A stretch of DNA of 64,000 nt from Pontibacter flavimaris (lineage in GTDB: Bacteria > Bacteroidota > Bacteroidia > Cytophagales > Hymenobacteraceae), in NCBI RefSeq assembly GCF_001907195.1, contig NZ_LVWA01000010.1:62001-126000 (forward strand), in the 5' to 3' direction. Both the position numbers and the translations under genes were made by a program. The notes under the pieces are model-generated. The model had not been told where the DNA came from and searched no databases. It was given only the letters and a program-made list of their open reading frames with translations. This document shows, piece by piece, positions 32,516-41,500 of this stretch; position 1 is the first letter of the stretch; every line of letters begins with the position of its first letter.

Positions 32516-33781
32516 ATGAAGTTTGAAGATTACCGCATCTCCGACGAGATAAAGAAAAGCCTGAGCAAGCTGGGCTTCAAAAAGCCAACCGACATTCAGT
32601 TCAAAGCCATTCCACCCATTATGAAGGGGGAGGACGTACTGGCCATTGCGCAAACCGGTACGGGTAAGACAGCTGCTTTCGCCATTCCGGTGCTCGACAG
32701 GCTGCAGTTTAGCAAGAACCGCAAGCGCGGCGACGGCATTAAGTGCATCGTGATGGTGCCGACCCGCGAGCTGGCGCTGCAGATAACGGAGGTGTTCAAC
32801 GAGATTGGCCGCGGCACCCGCGTCAGCACGTTCTGCGTGTTCGGCGGCGTGGAGCAGGGGCCGCAGATCGCGAAGCTGGAGGATGGCATTGATGTGCTGG
32901 TGGCCACGCCCGGCCGCCTGTTCGACCTCGTGAGCCAGGGCCACATCCACCTGCACCGCGTGGAGGTGCTGGTGCTGGATGAGGCTGACCACATGCTGGA
33001 CCTGGGCTTTATACACGATATCCGCCACCTGATCACCAAGCTGCCGCGCCAGCGCCAGACGCTGTTCTTCTCGGCCACCATCAACGAGAAGATCAAGGAA
33101 CTGGCCTACTCGCTTGTGAACAAGCCCGTGCGCATCCAAATCTCCCCGAAAGACCCGGTTGCCAAGAATGTGGACCACTCAGTGATGTTCGTGGACATGG
33201 ATGACAAGCGCTATTTCCTGGAGCGGGTGGTGAAGCAGAACCCAGATAAAAAAATTCTGGCCTTTGTGCGCACCAAAATACGCGCCGAGCGTGTGGTGGC
33301 GGCCATGGAGCGCGTGGGCATTGAGGCGATAAGTATACATGGGGGCAAGGAGCAGAAGGACCGCCTGGAGGTGATGCGCCAGTTCAAGAAAGGCGACGTG
33401 AAGCTGCTGATCGCCACCGACGTGAGCGCCCGCGGCATCGACATCCCGAGCGTGGAGTACGTGGTGAACTATGATTTGCCCGAGCAGCCCGAGAACTACG
33501 TGCACCGCGTGGGCCGCACAGGCCGGGGCACCGAAAAGGGCATTGCCGTGAGTTTCTGCGCCCCCGAGGAGAAGCCCATACTGGACGAGATCCAGACCTA
33601 CCTGACCAAGGACATCAAGGTGCTGGAGGTGGAGAAGGAGGACTACGAGGCCACCATCGATTTCAGCGCCGACGCCAAGTATGACTGGAAAGCCCTGCTG
33701 AAGGAAGCCGAGCAAACAGAGGAAAAAGTGAAGGCAGCCAAGTCGAAGAAAGCGAAATCCAAAGCCAAGAAAAAGAAATAA
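32516..33781 (+). CDS. DEAD-box ATP-dependent RNA helicase
   Basis: Unwinds RNA duplexes using ATP. It has 421 residues with all core motifs: Q-motif region GFKKPTDIQ (20-28), Walker A AQTGTGKT (45-52), PTRELA (82-87), DEAD (155-158), SAT, ARGIDIPS and HRVGRTGR. The C-terminal extension is short and very Lys-rich (KAAKSKKAKSKAKKKK), which suits RhlE-type helicases acting in ribosome assembly or mRNA decay. Start is ATG 32516. A 15-bp perfect terminator hairpin lies 22 bp behind the stop. Confidence 0.95.
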   Translation: MKFEDYRISDEIKKSLSKLGFKKPTDIQFKAIPPIMKGEDVLAIAQTGTGKTAAFAIPVLDRLQFSKNRKRGDGIKCIVMVPTRELALQITEVFNEIGRGTRVSTFCVFGGVEQGPQIAKLEDGIDVLVATPGRLFDLVSQGHIHLHRVEVLVLDEADHMLDLGFIHDIRHLITKLPRQRQTLFFSATINEKIKELAYSLVNKPVRIQISPKDPVAKNVDHSVMFVDMDDKRYFLERVVKQNPDKKILAFVRTKIRAERVVAAMERVGIEAISIHGGKEQKDRLEVMRQFKKGDVKLLIATDVSARGIDIPSVEYVVNYDLPEQPENYVHRVGRTGRGTEKGIAVSFCAPEEKPILDEIQTYLTKDIKVLEVEKEDYEATIDFSADAKYDWKALLKEAEQTEEKVKAAKSKKAKSKAKKKK

Positions 33782-33802
33782 ACCCAACGGGCACAAGCTT
33801 GC

Positions 33803-33847
33803 CGAAGGCCTGCGCAGCGATGAGTCTGCGCAGGCCTTCGTTATTGT
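33803..33847 (+). terminator. Helicase terminator
   Basis: Perfect 15-bp stem (33803-33817, 33826-33840; core GAAGGCCTGCGCAG) with an eight-base loop followed by TTATTGT. Confidence 0.8.
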
Positions 33848-34118
33848 ACAGATACTATATGCCCGTTTGTAGACAAGACGAACACGTTGGTCGGGTTTAG
33901 CTAACGGATGTTCGGAAAAAAGCGTGTCAGCGAGAAGTATGGCGGCCTTCCGGGCAGATTGTTAAGGTGATCGTTAGTAGAAAGAAATTGTATTAAAATG
34001 CACCTATCCTGCGTACTCGTAACTGTAACTTTCGTATAATAAATTGTAAGTAGTCTTTAGTAAATGGAGGAAACTTACCTGATGGAATTTTTAACCTAGT
34101 AAGAAAGGAGCGTATGAG
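33848..34118. other. Leader region with mini-ORF
   Basis: Spacer (33782-34118 in total) before a small gene. It includes an 11-codon frame MEETYLMEFLT (34064-34099) that ends 19 bp before the next ATG, and a strong AAAGGAG ribosome site for that ATG. Nothing else was recognised. Confidence 0.35.
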
Positions 34119-34352
34119 ATGAGAAGACACAGGAGGAATGCAGGGCTGGGAATCTCCGACACCTGGAATTATACTTTAAGCGAAGTAGGCGACAGCCTGG
34201 GCTTCACCAGGGATTACACCGACAGGGTGAGCCCGGACATGATAGACAACGAGCGCATAGCCCGCAAGCACCGCCTGGAGCGGGAGCACAGGCAGGACGA
34301 GGAGCAGCTATACCCCAGCTGCCTCCTGAGCAGCAAGCCAGAAATCCTGTAA
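34119..34352 (+). CDS. Small charged hypothetical protein
   Basis: A 77-residue protein I do not recognise, rich in Arg, Asp and Glu (MRRHRRNAGLGISDTW... then NERIARKHRLEREHRQDEEQ). There is no signal or membrane span; the second half is probably one amphipathic helix. AAAGGAG lies eight bases before the ATG, a textbook Shine-Dalgarno sequence unusual for Bacteroidota, and supports a real gene. An 11-codon frame precedes it. Convergent with the DHFR-like gene; a possible shared hairpin AGCAGCGGC/GCCGCTGCT (34402-34441) lies between. Confidence 0.6.
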   Translation: MRRHRRNAGLGISDTWNYTLSEVGDSLGFTRDYTDRVSPDMIDNERIARKHRLEREHRQDEEQLYPSCLLSSKPEIL

Positions 34353-34401
34353 CGAGCAGCAAGGCTCAGCAGAAAATTAACGATCACCCAAAAAGCTTAG
34401 C

Positions 34402-34445
34402 AGCAGCGGCCACGCACCCTCATGCAGTGGAAGCCGCTGCTTTCC
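34402..34445. terminator. Hairpin between convergent genes
   Basis: Stem AGCAGCGGC/GCCGCTGCT (34402-34410, 34433-34441) with a 22-base loop and TTTCC after it. Probable, though the U tract is poor. Confidence 0.5.
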
Positions 34446-34449
34446 TGTT

Positions 34450-34980
34450 TTAGCTCGGCTGCAGCCATAGCTGCACAAAGCCATTCCGGTAGCTTTTGCT
34501 CTCCAATGTCTGCAGCTGCCGCTCCTGCGCGCCGGCGGCAAACAAAGGGATGCCGCTGCCAAGTATAATGGGGATGTAGGTAAGTATGAACTCGTCTATC
34601 AGGCCGGCATTCAGCAGCAGCGTGTTGACCTGTCCGCCGCCGATGAGCCAGATGCCCTTACCCGGCTGCTGCTTTAGCTCCCTTACAAACGCCGCCGGGT
34701 CCTGCTGCACAAACCGCACCTGCTCCGTATCGGGGTGGCTGGCGCGGCTGAAGACGTAGTTTGCTGTAGCAGGAAAGGGGGAAGGCTCCTTAAACCCGAG
34801 TACCACTTTGTAAGTATTATGCCCCATCAGGGTGGTATCTATACTTTGCACAAAAGAGCTGTAGCCGTAGTCCTCCCCCTCCATAGTATACTTCCCGTCG
34901 TGGAGCCAACTGGTATCGCCGTCGGGGCGGGCAATGTACCCGTCGAGGCTGACTGCCGTGTAAAGTATAACCTTGCGCAT
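34450..34980 (-). CDS. Dihydrofolate reductase family protein (RibD C-terminal-like)
   Basis: A 176-residue predicted NAD(P)H-dependent reductase of the RibD C-terminal/DHFR-like fold. KVILYTAVSLDGYIARPDGD opens it (2-21), TTLMGHNTYKVVLGF is the second conserved block near 49-63, and GIWLIGGGQVNTLLLNAGLIDEF near 109-131 is the nucleotide-binding signature. This stand-alone family (YwjB/YyaP type) is common, and its physiological substrate is unknown. Start is ATG 34980, 35 bp past the DCC gene on the same strand. Confidence 0.9.
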   Translation of the reverse strand: MRKVILYTAVSLDGYIARPDGDTSWLHDGKYTMEGEDYGYSSFVQSIDTTLMGHNTYKVVLGFKEPSPFPATANYVFSRASHPDTEQVRFVQQDPAAFVRELKQQPGKGIWLIGGGQVNTLLLNAGLIDEFILTYIPIILGSGIPLFAAGAQERQLQTLESKSYRNGFVQLWLQPS

Positions 34981-35015
34981 CGTATGAAGTGTTTTGCCTG
35001 CTGATGTATACTTCC

Positions 35016-35408
35016 TCAGGCATCATTCCTGAAAACCAGCCTGGTGAGCTTGTAGAAAAAATCACGGTGATCGGCCACCATACGGTAGCCCGCCTCAGCC
35101 ACGGTGCCGGCCAGCGGCACGCGGTGGTAAAGCCAGTGCCAGGTGCTGTGGCCGCTTAACTGCAGCAGCGCCGCCACCGCCCCGGCCCCGTGCAGGCGCT
35201 GCCCATACCTGGTGATGAGGTACACTGACCTGCGGAACTGCGCGTGCGTGATGCCATGGAAGCCATCGGGCACCTCCTGGTACGGCACGTACGTTACCCT
35301 GGAACCGGTTTTGCGGCGCCACCTGCTCACCCAGAACTTACAGAAACTGCAGTCGCCGTCGTACACCAGCACCGGCTCCTGCAGTTTTGCGGTGGCGTTA
35401 TTTACCAT
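35016..35408 (-). CDS. DCC-family thiol-disulphide oxidoreductase (DUF393)
   Basis: A 130-residue protein of the DCC family, named for its motif, here VYDGDCSFCKFWVSRW (residues 14-29) with CxxC at Cys20 and Cys23. The family has a thioredoxin-like profile; its role is poorly defined. Hydrophobic segments later in the chain (AVAALLQLSGH and similar) are weak. The gene's first 11 bp overlap the end of the DUF2892 gene, so the two are translationally linked. Start is at 35408. Confidence 0.88.
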   Translation of the reverse strand: MVNNATAKLQEPVLVYDGDCSFCKFWVSRWRRKTGSRVTYVPYQEVPDGFHGITHAQFRRSVYLITRYGQRLHGAGAVAALLQLSGHSTWHWLYHRVPLAGTVAEAGYRMVADHRDFFYKLTRLVFRNDA

Positions 35409-35604
35409 ACCGGGTATGTTCGCCCTTGCAGCCGTCGTAGCCCACGGCGGCGTTTAGCGGGCACCAGCGCAGCATCCCGGTAAGTATAGGTATGATCCCG
35501 ATCGCGGCCAGCGGCTTTGAGTTATAGTAAGCGCCTATGCCGATAAGTGCCAGCCCGGCCAGTACGCGCGCCTTCTGCTCAACAATCCCTACGTTGCATT
35601 CCAT
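35398..35604 (-). CDS. DUF2892 (YgaP-like transmembrane) protein
   Basis: A 68-residue membrane protein of the DUF2892 family, the transmembrane part of YgaP. The family pattern reads MECNVGIVEQKARVLAGLALIGIG, then PLAAIGIIPILTGMLRWCPLNAAVGYDGCKG. Two spans are present, and the conserved CPLN and terminal Cys are kept. In YgaP this domain accompanies a rhodanese; here it overlaps the DCC oxidoreductase gene, so a thiol or sulphur-relay link is reasonable inference. Confidence 0.9.
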   Translation of the reverse strand: MECNVGIVEQKARVLAGLALIGIGAYYNSKPLAAIGIIPILTGMLRWCPLNAAVGYDGCKGEHTRYGK

Positions 35605-35908
35605 AGCTTTCAGAGTTTAATGTGTTGCTATTGGTTATACTTTGGGCAGGCGGTTTAGTTAGTGCTCCATGCGGCCCATTTCCATAAAATAATGGCTGTT
35701 GACGGAAAGTTGTGGAGGAGCGAGGTGTGGAAACTTTCCACATGTTGTGGAGATGGGGCACAGGTTGCCAGGGATATTCTACAATCTGCATATTTTATGG
35801 TTGTGCCCTACTTGCCTGTGGATCAGGGTTATGTAGCAAAAGCAGAGTTTGGCACGGTTCTGTCACTATGGGAATGAGATTACATTTAAAACCGACACAA
35901 AATAGAAC
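35605..35908. promoter_or_regulatory. 304-bp divergent spacer with TGTGG sites
   Basis: Between divergent genes. Five sites centred on TGTGG/CCACA lie in 116 bp: TTGTGGAGG (35710), TGTGGAAA-C-TTTCCACA, a perfect 17-nt palindrome (35726-35742), TTGTGGAGA (35745) and TGTGGATCA (35817). They resemble degenerate DnaA boxes. No gene seen. Confidence 0.4.
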
Positions 35909-36283
35909 ATGAAAAAAGCGACATTCTTTGCAGCAGCAATAGCGATACTAGGATTTACCTCACTTGAAGCCAACGCCCAGACACAGGAGCAAACACAAAC
36001 TCAGGGCCAGACGCAAGGTCAGACCCAGGGCCAGCAAACTGAGCAGGCGCAGGGCAACCGCGAACTCGTAACGCAGGACCAGTTGCCGGAGGCAGTACAG
36101 AACGCCCTGAAGAGCGATGTGTACAAAGACTGGACGGTAGGAGAGATCCATAAGATTACCCCGGAGGAGGGTGCTGCCAACGCCGCAGTGGTGTACGAGG
36201 TTAAATTAACCAACGCAGAAGGCCAGGAAGGTGTTGTGAGAATGAATGAGAAAGGCGGTGCCGCCGACTCTGAACAAGAATAA
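35909..36283 (+). CDS. Secreted small protein with TQGQ repeats, PepSY-like
   Basis: A 124-residue exported protein. The signal peptide (KKATFFAAAIAILGFTSLEANAQ, cleavage near 24) is followed by a low-complexity tract of TQ, EQ and GQ repeats (residues 24-50). A compact domain of about 65 residues follows (VTQDQLPEAVQNALKSDVYKDWTVGEIHKI...AVVYEVKLTNAEGQEG). The pattern LPxAVQxxL...W.VGEI.KI...YEVKL is that of PepSY-like/BLIP-like domains in Bacteroidota periplasmic proteins. The repeat tract is prone to length change. Start is ATG 35909; a strong terminator follows. Confidence 0.82.
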   Translation: MKKATFFAAAIAILGFTSLEANAQTQEQTQTQGQTQGQTQGQQTEQAQGNRELVTQDQLPEAVQNALKSDVYKDWTVGEIHKITPEEGAANAAVVYEVKLTNAEGQEGVVRMNEKGGAADSEQE

Positions 36284-36307
36284 CTGTGAACGTCATATAG
36301 TAAGCTT

Positions 36308-36338
36308 AAAAAAGCTCCATTCTGTGGGGCTTTTTTTT
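36308..36338 (+). terminator. Terminator of the TQGQ protein gene
   Basis: Stem AAGCTCCA/TGGGGCTT (36312-36319, 36325-36332; one G-T pair) flanked by A and T runs. Confidence 0.85.
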
Positions 36339-36438
36339 ATGCCCATACTTTAAGAATAGTTACCTTACCCTTTTGATTATCACAATTTTATACTACTTTA
36401 AATCCCAATTTAAAAGTATGGAAGTATAAAACGGGTAC

Positions 36439-36777
36439 ATGAGTAAACTCCCTACTACCCTGAACTACTGGCAAAGGGCAAATGCACGGGTACCGCTGGA
36501 GGCGCTGCTTTGGGTAGTGGGCCTTCTGCTGTTGGCGTCTATGAACCCGGGTGGAGCGCACCTGTTCAGCTTTTGCCCGTTCAGCTGGGTGCTGGAGAGC
36601 GGTTGCCCGGGCTGCGGGCTGGGGCATGGCATTGCTTACCTGGCGCGGGGCGAGTGGCAGGCGTCCTGGGCGGCGCACCCGCTGGCGGCGCCGGCCGTGC
36701 TGCTGCTCTTGTGGCGCTGCGGCAGCCTTTTATACTTCCACCGTACGCACAGCATACCATCTGAAACACTAAAATAA
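36439..36777 (+). CDS. DUF2752 membrane protein
   Basis: A 112-residue membrane protein of the DUF2752 family. The defining segment is CPFSWVLESGCPGCGLGHGIAYLARGEW (residues ~47-74), with the conserved CPGCGLxHGI. Hydrophobic spans lie before (LEALLWVVGLLLLASM) and after (LAAPAVLLLLWRCGSLLYF). The function of the family is not known. The stop is 6 bp before the TM2 gene start, indicating an operon with it. Confidence 0.9.
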   Translation: MSKLPTTLNYWQRANARVPLEALLWVVGLLLLASMNPGGAHLFSFCPFSWVLESGCPGCGLGHGIAYLARGEWQASWAAHPLAAPAVLLLLWRCGSLLYFHRTHSIPSETLK

Positions 36778-36783
36778 AACTAT

Positions 36784-37137
36784 ATGGCAAGTATACTTCA
36801 CTTGATGCCGGACCTGGAGCCGGACGAAATGGGCTACATTCAAACGCTGGTAAACCCCATGAACGAGGATGAGGCGCGGCAGTTTGCAAGCATTTACCGC
36901 TCCCGCCGGCGCGAGCCCATGCTGCTGCTGGTTACCACCATTGTGGGGTTCTTCGGCGTGGCCGGGATTCAGCGCTTCCTCACCGGGCAGATAGGCATGG
37001 GCCTGCTCTACTTCTTTACCGGTGGCCTCTGCCTCATCGGCACGATTATAGACCTGATAAACCACAAGCGCCTGGCCTACGAGTATAACGTGAAGCAGGC
37101 CGACCAGGTGATCATGATGATGCGCCACGGCCGCTAA
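36784..37137 (+). CDS. TM2 domain membrane protein
   Basis: A 117-residue protein whose second half is a TM2 domain: two spans joined by a short loop, FFGVAGIQRFLTGQIGMGLLYFFTGGLCLIGTIIDL (about 57-92). It keeps the GxxxRFL and GLCxIGxxxDL positions. A soluble N-terminal part (LMPDLEPDEMGYIQTLVN) is common in Bacteroidota TM2 proteins. It is cotranscribed with the DUF2752 gene. Start is ATG 36784. Function unknown. Confidence 0.9.
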   Translation: MASILHLMPDLEPDEMGYIQTLVNPMNEDEARQFASIYRSRRREPMLLLVTTIVGFFGVAGIQRFLTGQIGMGLLYFFTGGLCLIGTIIDLINHKRLAYEYNVKQADQVIMMMRHGR

Positions 37138-37170
37138 GAATTTGCCTATACTTGCCGCACAAGCACGCTG

Positions 37171-37222
37171 CAACAAAAAGCGGTCAGGAATTGCTTTTGG
37201 CGCTTCCTGACCGCTTTATACT
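37171..37222. terminator. Bidirectional terminator
   Basis: Perfect 14-bp stem AAAGCGGTCAGGAA/TTCCTGACCGCTTT (37177-37190, 37204-37217) between the convergent TM2 and TraB/GumN genes. Confidence 0.85.
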
Positions 37223-37239
37223 TTTCAAGCTCTGTAAAA

Positions 37240-38124
37240 TTACTTCTTAACGGGCGTTACTTTGTAGCCCTGCCTGCGCAGCAGCTCAATCACGCCCTGC
37301 TCACCGGTGAGGTGTGCCGCGCCTACTGCAAAAAAGGTCGGTTTCTCCTTGGCCATCCGCTCCATCACCGGGATCCAGTTCTGGTTGCGCTGCACCAGGA
37401 ACACCTCCTGGAACTTCCTGTAGTCCTCTTCCGAGTAGTCGCGCTGCATCAGTTCCTGGAGCCCCTGCAGGTCCTGGGCCATGTATAGCTCCACCATCTC
37501 GCGGTAGTCGGCTTTGGATTTAGGCAGATCGGTGGCCGTGCGAGCCAGCATGTCCGCATACATCGCGTTTGGCAGCCTGTCTACGGCGGCCATTTGCTCC
37601 TGCACCGTCTCGATGCCCACCACCTCCTTCTTCTGGCCGTGGGCCAGTTCCATCAGCTTCTGCTCATACGACTCCGGGGTGCACTCCGTCATCACCGGGA
37701 TCAGCATGGAGTAGAGCATGAACGGCTTCATGGTGTCCAGCATCTTCAGGTCCACGCCATAGTTGCCGGCGAAAAGCTCGGACAGGGCCTTGTATTCCTC
37801 CTCCTCAAACAGCGCCTTCAGCGACTGGCCCTCCGGCAGTGTGGCGTGCTGCATGATCTGGGCCATCATGTTCGGGTCGTCCATGTCCAGCTCCAGCGAC
37901 AGCTGCTCCGTCTGGCTTACCGTTACCTGCAGTGCCTCCGAGATCGCCATTTTGTCCGGGCACACCGCATGGATGGTGCCGTAGAGGTAGGAGGGCTTTT
38001 TCAGCCCCTTTCCCGAGATTTTCCAGAGCAGCGCGTTGTCCTCCTTCCCGCTGCCTGCCTGCGCCGGCTGCAGCTGCGCCAGCGCCAGTAGCAAGGCCAG
38101 CAGTACGTATAGTTTTTTGTTCAT
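37240..38124 (-). CDS. TraB/GumN family protein
   Basis: A 294-residue exported protein of the TraB/GumN (TIKI-like) family, some members of which are metalloproteases. The start is put at ATG 38124, giving a signal peptide MNKKLYVLLALLLALAQLQPAQA; a longer frame to 38202 adds no family sequence. The two conserved GxxH segments are GTIHAVCPDK near residue 49 and FFAVGAAHLTGEQGVIELLRRQGY near the C-terminus. A Glu in VVGIETVQEQ completes the usual set. Expected to act in the periplasm or on the surface; its target is unknown. Confidence 0.9.
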   Translation of the reverse strand: MNKKLYVLLALLLALAQLQPAQAGSGKEDNALLWKISGKGLKKPSYLYGTIHAVCPDKMAISEALQVTVSQTEQLSLELDMDDPNMMAQIMQHATLPEGQSLKALFEEEEYKALSELFAGNYGVDLKMLDTMKPFMLYSMLIPVMTECTPESYEQKLMELAHGQKKEVVGIETVQEQMAAVDRLPNAMYADMLARTATDLPKSKADYREMVELYMAQDLQGLQELMQRDYSEEDYRKFQEVFLVQRNQNWIPVMERMAKEKPTFFAVGAAHLTGEQGVIELLRRQGYKVTPVKK

Positions 38125-38591
38125 GTGTGGTTTGCTGATAGTGCAAGGTACTGCATTTTCCAGATGTGGTACTACGGTGGCTGTTAATATTGGATCAGCC
38201 AAGCACTAACTCTAAAAAAATGCTGATGCTGTATATGAATTAAGTTTATGAAATGGGGCTTAGAGGTTTAATAAAAGTATCTGCCAGGTATGTATTCCTC
38301 ATAAGTGAGCGTCTGAAATATTTAAAGTTTATGCTTTGATAGCAACGTGGCTGAATGTTGGGACATGGTGCTAAAAGGGAGTAAGTAGCTGCATGTAATC
38401 CATTGTTTGTTAGTTGTATTTGTTGCTAGATGAGTGTTGGGCGCCAATAGTCGTTCGCTCAGGCCTATGTTTCCACAATATTCCCATTTAATTTTAATTA
38501 AAAATTGAACTTGGAATCATTATACAAGTATATGTATCTATATGCGATTTTATAGCATAATTAAATCATTTTTTCACCTTATTTATCATTT
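38125..38591. promoter_or_regulatory. 467-bp AT-rich leader of the first susC
   Basis: Long AT-rich divergent spacer before susC. No sigma/anti-sigma pair or hybrid two-component regulator is encoded next to it, so control must come from elsewhere. A near-consensus -7 box for the TraB gene (TACCTTG on the minus strand, 38144-38150) is visible. No clear box was found for susC. Confidence 0.35.
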
Positions 38592-41500
38592 ATGAAAAGA
38601 CTGCTACTACTAAGTTTTATTCTGGTAGTAACGTTGCTGCAGCAGGCAGTAGCGCAGGGTAAAACAGTAATAGGTACAGTAACTGACGCAGAGAGTGGGC
38701 AAGGGTTGCCAGGCGTTACTGTGCTGGTAAAAGGAACTCAGGTAGGCACGGCGACCAGTGCCAATGGTAGCTATACCATTAATGTGCCGGAGGGAAGTAA
38801 CACACTTGTGTTTAGCTTCATTGGCTATACTACTGTGGAAAAACAAGTAGGAAATGCCTCTACTGTTAACGTTGGCCTGGCTATAGACAACAAACAACTG
38901 CAGGAAGTTGTGATTACAGGCTACGGCACAACTATAGAAAAAGAGTTGACCGGCTCGGTAACTCAAGTTGGCTCCGAGGTGCTGGAAGACAGACCTGTTG
39001 CCTCTGTGGATCAGCTGCTCCAGGGGCAGGTGGCTGGATTGCAGTCAATCGGTGCTTCAGGGCAGCCGGGTGCCAGCCAGGAGATTCGCATCAGGGGTAT
39101 CGGCTCAATCAATGCGGGCTCGGATCCGCTGTATGTAGTGGACGGTGTGATACTTAACACGGGCGACGTTTCCAGGCTCACAACCACTTCCAACCAATTA
39201 GCAGGCCTTAACCCGAATGACATCGAAAGCGTTTCGGTATTGAAAGATGCCGCCTCTACCTCGATCTATGGCTCACGTGGCGCCAATGGCGTGATCCTCA
39301 TCACCACGAAGAAGGGACAGGCAGGCAAGACCAAGTTCAATTTCTCTACGGAACACGGCTATACAGAATTAGCTAAAGTTCCGGATGCCGGTGAGTTCCT
39401 GAACGCCGAGCAGTGGTTGGAGCTAACAAGAGAAGGCCTCGTGAATGCGGGGTATGGTCCGGATGTAATCAATCCGTACATGGCCTCGCTTGGAGAGGGT
39501 TCGGATGTGGATACGGATTGGAGGGATCTTATCGTAAGAAGGGGCAAGCAGTCCACTTACAACCTTTCTGCTTCGGGTGGTAATGAAAAAACGAGGTTCT
39601 TCGTTTCCGGCGGTTTGTTTGACCAGGAAGCACCGGTTATAGGCTCTGAGCTAAGGAGAATTTCCGGCTCATTAAACCTGAACCATACTGTTAACCAGAA
39701 GATTGATTTCTTCTCTACGTTAAATGCTTCAAATATTGACCAAAACACTCCTTCAAACGGTGGCGCTTTTGCTAACCCAGTAGGTGCTATAGGCTTCCTG
39801 CTCCCGACGCAAAATCCTTACAATCCGGATGGCTCACTCAATATTGATCGTGGCGGGGCACTGGGCTACTCAGGTAACTATAACCCACTATACTTGGTGG
39901 AGAATGACAAGAGAGATCTTTCCAATACCAAGGTTTTAGGCTCTTTAGGGGCTGGGTGGAACATCACGGAAGGTCTTCGCTTTACCTCTCAGGTTGGTGT
40001 GGACTATATAAACCTGGAAGAGAGAATGTACTGGAACCCATTCCATGGTGATGGTAGAAACTATGGCGGCTACGGCTTCGACTACTACACTCGTATCTTC
40101 AACTGGACATCTACAAACCTGTTGAACTACCGCTTCACAGTGCCAAGCATCGACCTGCTAACCGCAGACGTTACAGTTGGTTATGAGGCTCAGGAGTCTA
40201 ACGAGTACAGAATCACAAGCAGTGCAAACAACTTCCCGCCAACAACAGCTCTTACAGGCACAGTTGTGGCTGCAAGCCCGGTTGACGCAGCAGCAACAGG
40301 TAACGATTATTCTTTCTCTTCCATTCTATCTAGAGCAAACTTCAGCTATGCCGACAAGTATGTGCTGAGCGGTAGCTTCCGTCGTGACGGCTCATCCCGT
40401 TTCGGTTCAGAGAACAGGTATGGTAATTTCTGGTCTGTTGGTGTATCCTGGAACATTGATCAGGAGGCCTTTATGCAGAATCTCGACGTTATGTCAACTC
40501 TGAAGCTAAGGTCTTCTTATGGCGTTAACGGTAACGGCGACATCGGTAACTATACCTGGAGACCGCTTTACGGGTACGGTATTAACTACAACCAACAGCC
40601 AGGTGGCGCCTTTACCAACATTGGTAATACGGCTCTTACCTGGGAATTGAACAAGCCGTTTAACGTAGGTGTAGACTTCGGCTTCTTCAACGACCGGTTA
40701 TCACTCACAGCTGATTACTATGTAAGGACTACCAGCAACCTGCTTTTCGAGCGTCCTATCTCAAGAACGACGGGTTTCACTACCATCCTGGAAAACATCG
40801 GTGAGATGAAGAACAAGGGTTTTGAATTAGCCATCAGCGGTTACCCGATCGACGGCGAATTTAAGTGGAGAACCAGCTTCAATATTGCTTTCAACAAGAA
40901 TGAGATCACAGAACTGCCTGACGGGGAGGATATCATTGATGGAGCGTACCTGCTGCGGGAAGGCGAGGACTACAGAACATTCTATGTGCGACAGTGGGCA
41001 GGCGTAGACCCGGATACAGGCGATCCACAGTGGTGGGCCGATGCTGAGCAGACAGAAGTAACATCCGTTTACTCTCGGGCGGCACGCGTTCCTTATAAGA
41101 GTGCGTCTCCCAAGTTCTTTGGTGGTTTCAACAACACCTTCACCTTTAAGGGCTTTACATTGGATGCCTTGTTTGTTTACAACTTTGGCAATTACGTCCG
41201 AGACTCGTGGGAGTATTACCTGATGGATGGTGGTTACCCGCTTTCCAACAAGTATAGTAAGGTGCTCGACAGATGGCAGCAGCCGGGCGACATCACAGAC
41301 GTGCCAAGGTATGAGTATGATTTGGTAAACAGCTCAAGCAGCTTTTCAACCAGATTGCTGTACAAAGGAGACTTTATTCGTCTGAGAAACCTGCAGTTTG
41401 GCTACGACCTCCCAAGTGAGTGGACTGAGAAAGTGAAGTTGTCCAAAGCTAATGTTTATGTGCGTGGCACTAACCTTCTGACAAAGGTGTATGATGACGA

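Noticed and set aside
36019..36050. TQGQ repeat tract as a frameshift or sequencing fault
   Set aside because: The frame stays open into a well-formed PepSY-like domain, so the repeats are a genuine part of the secreted protein.
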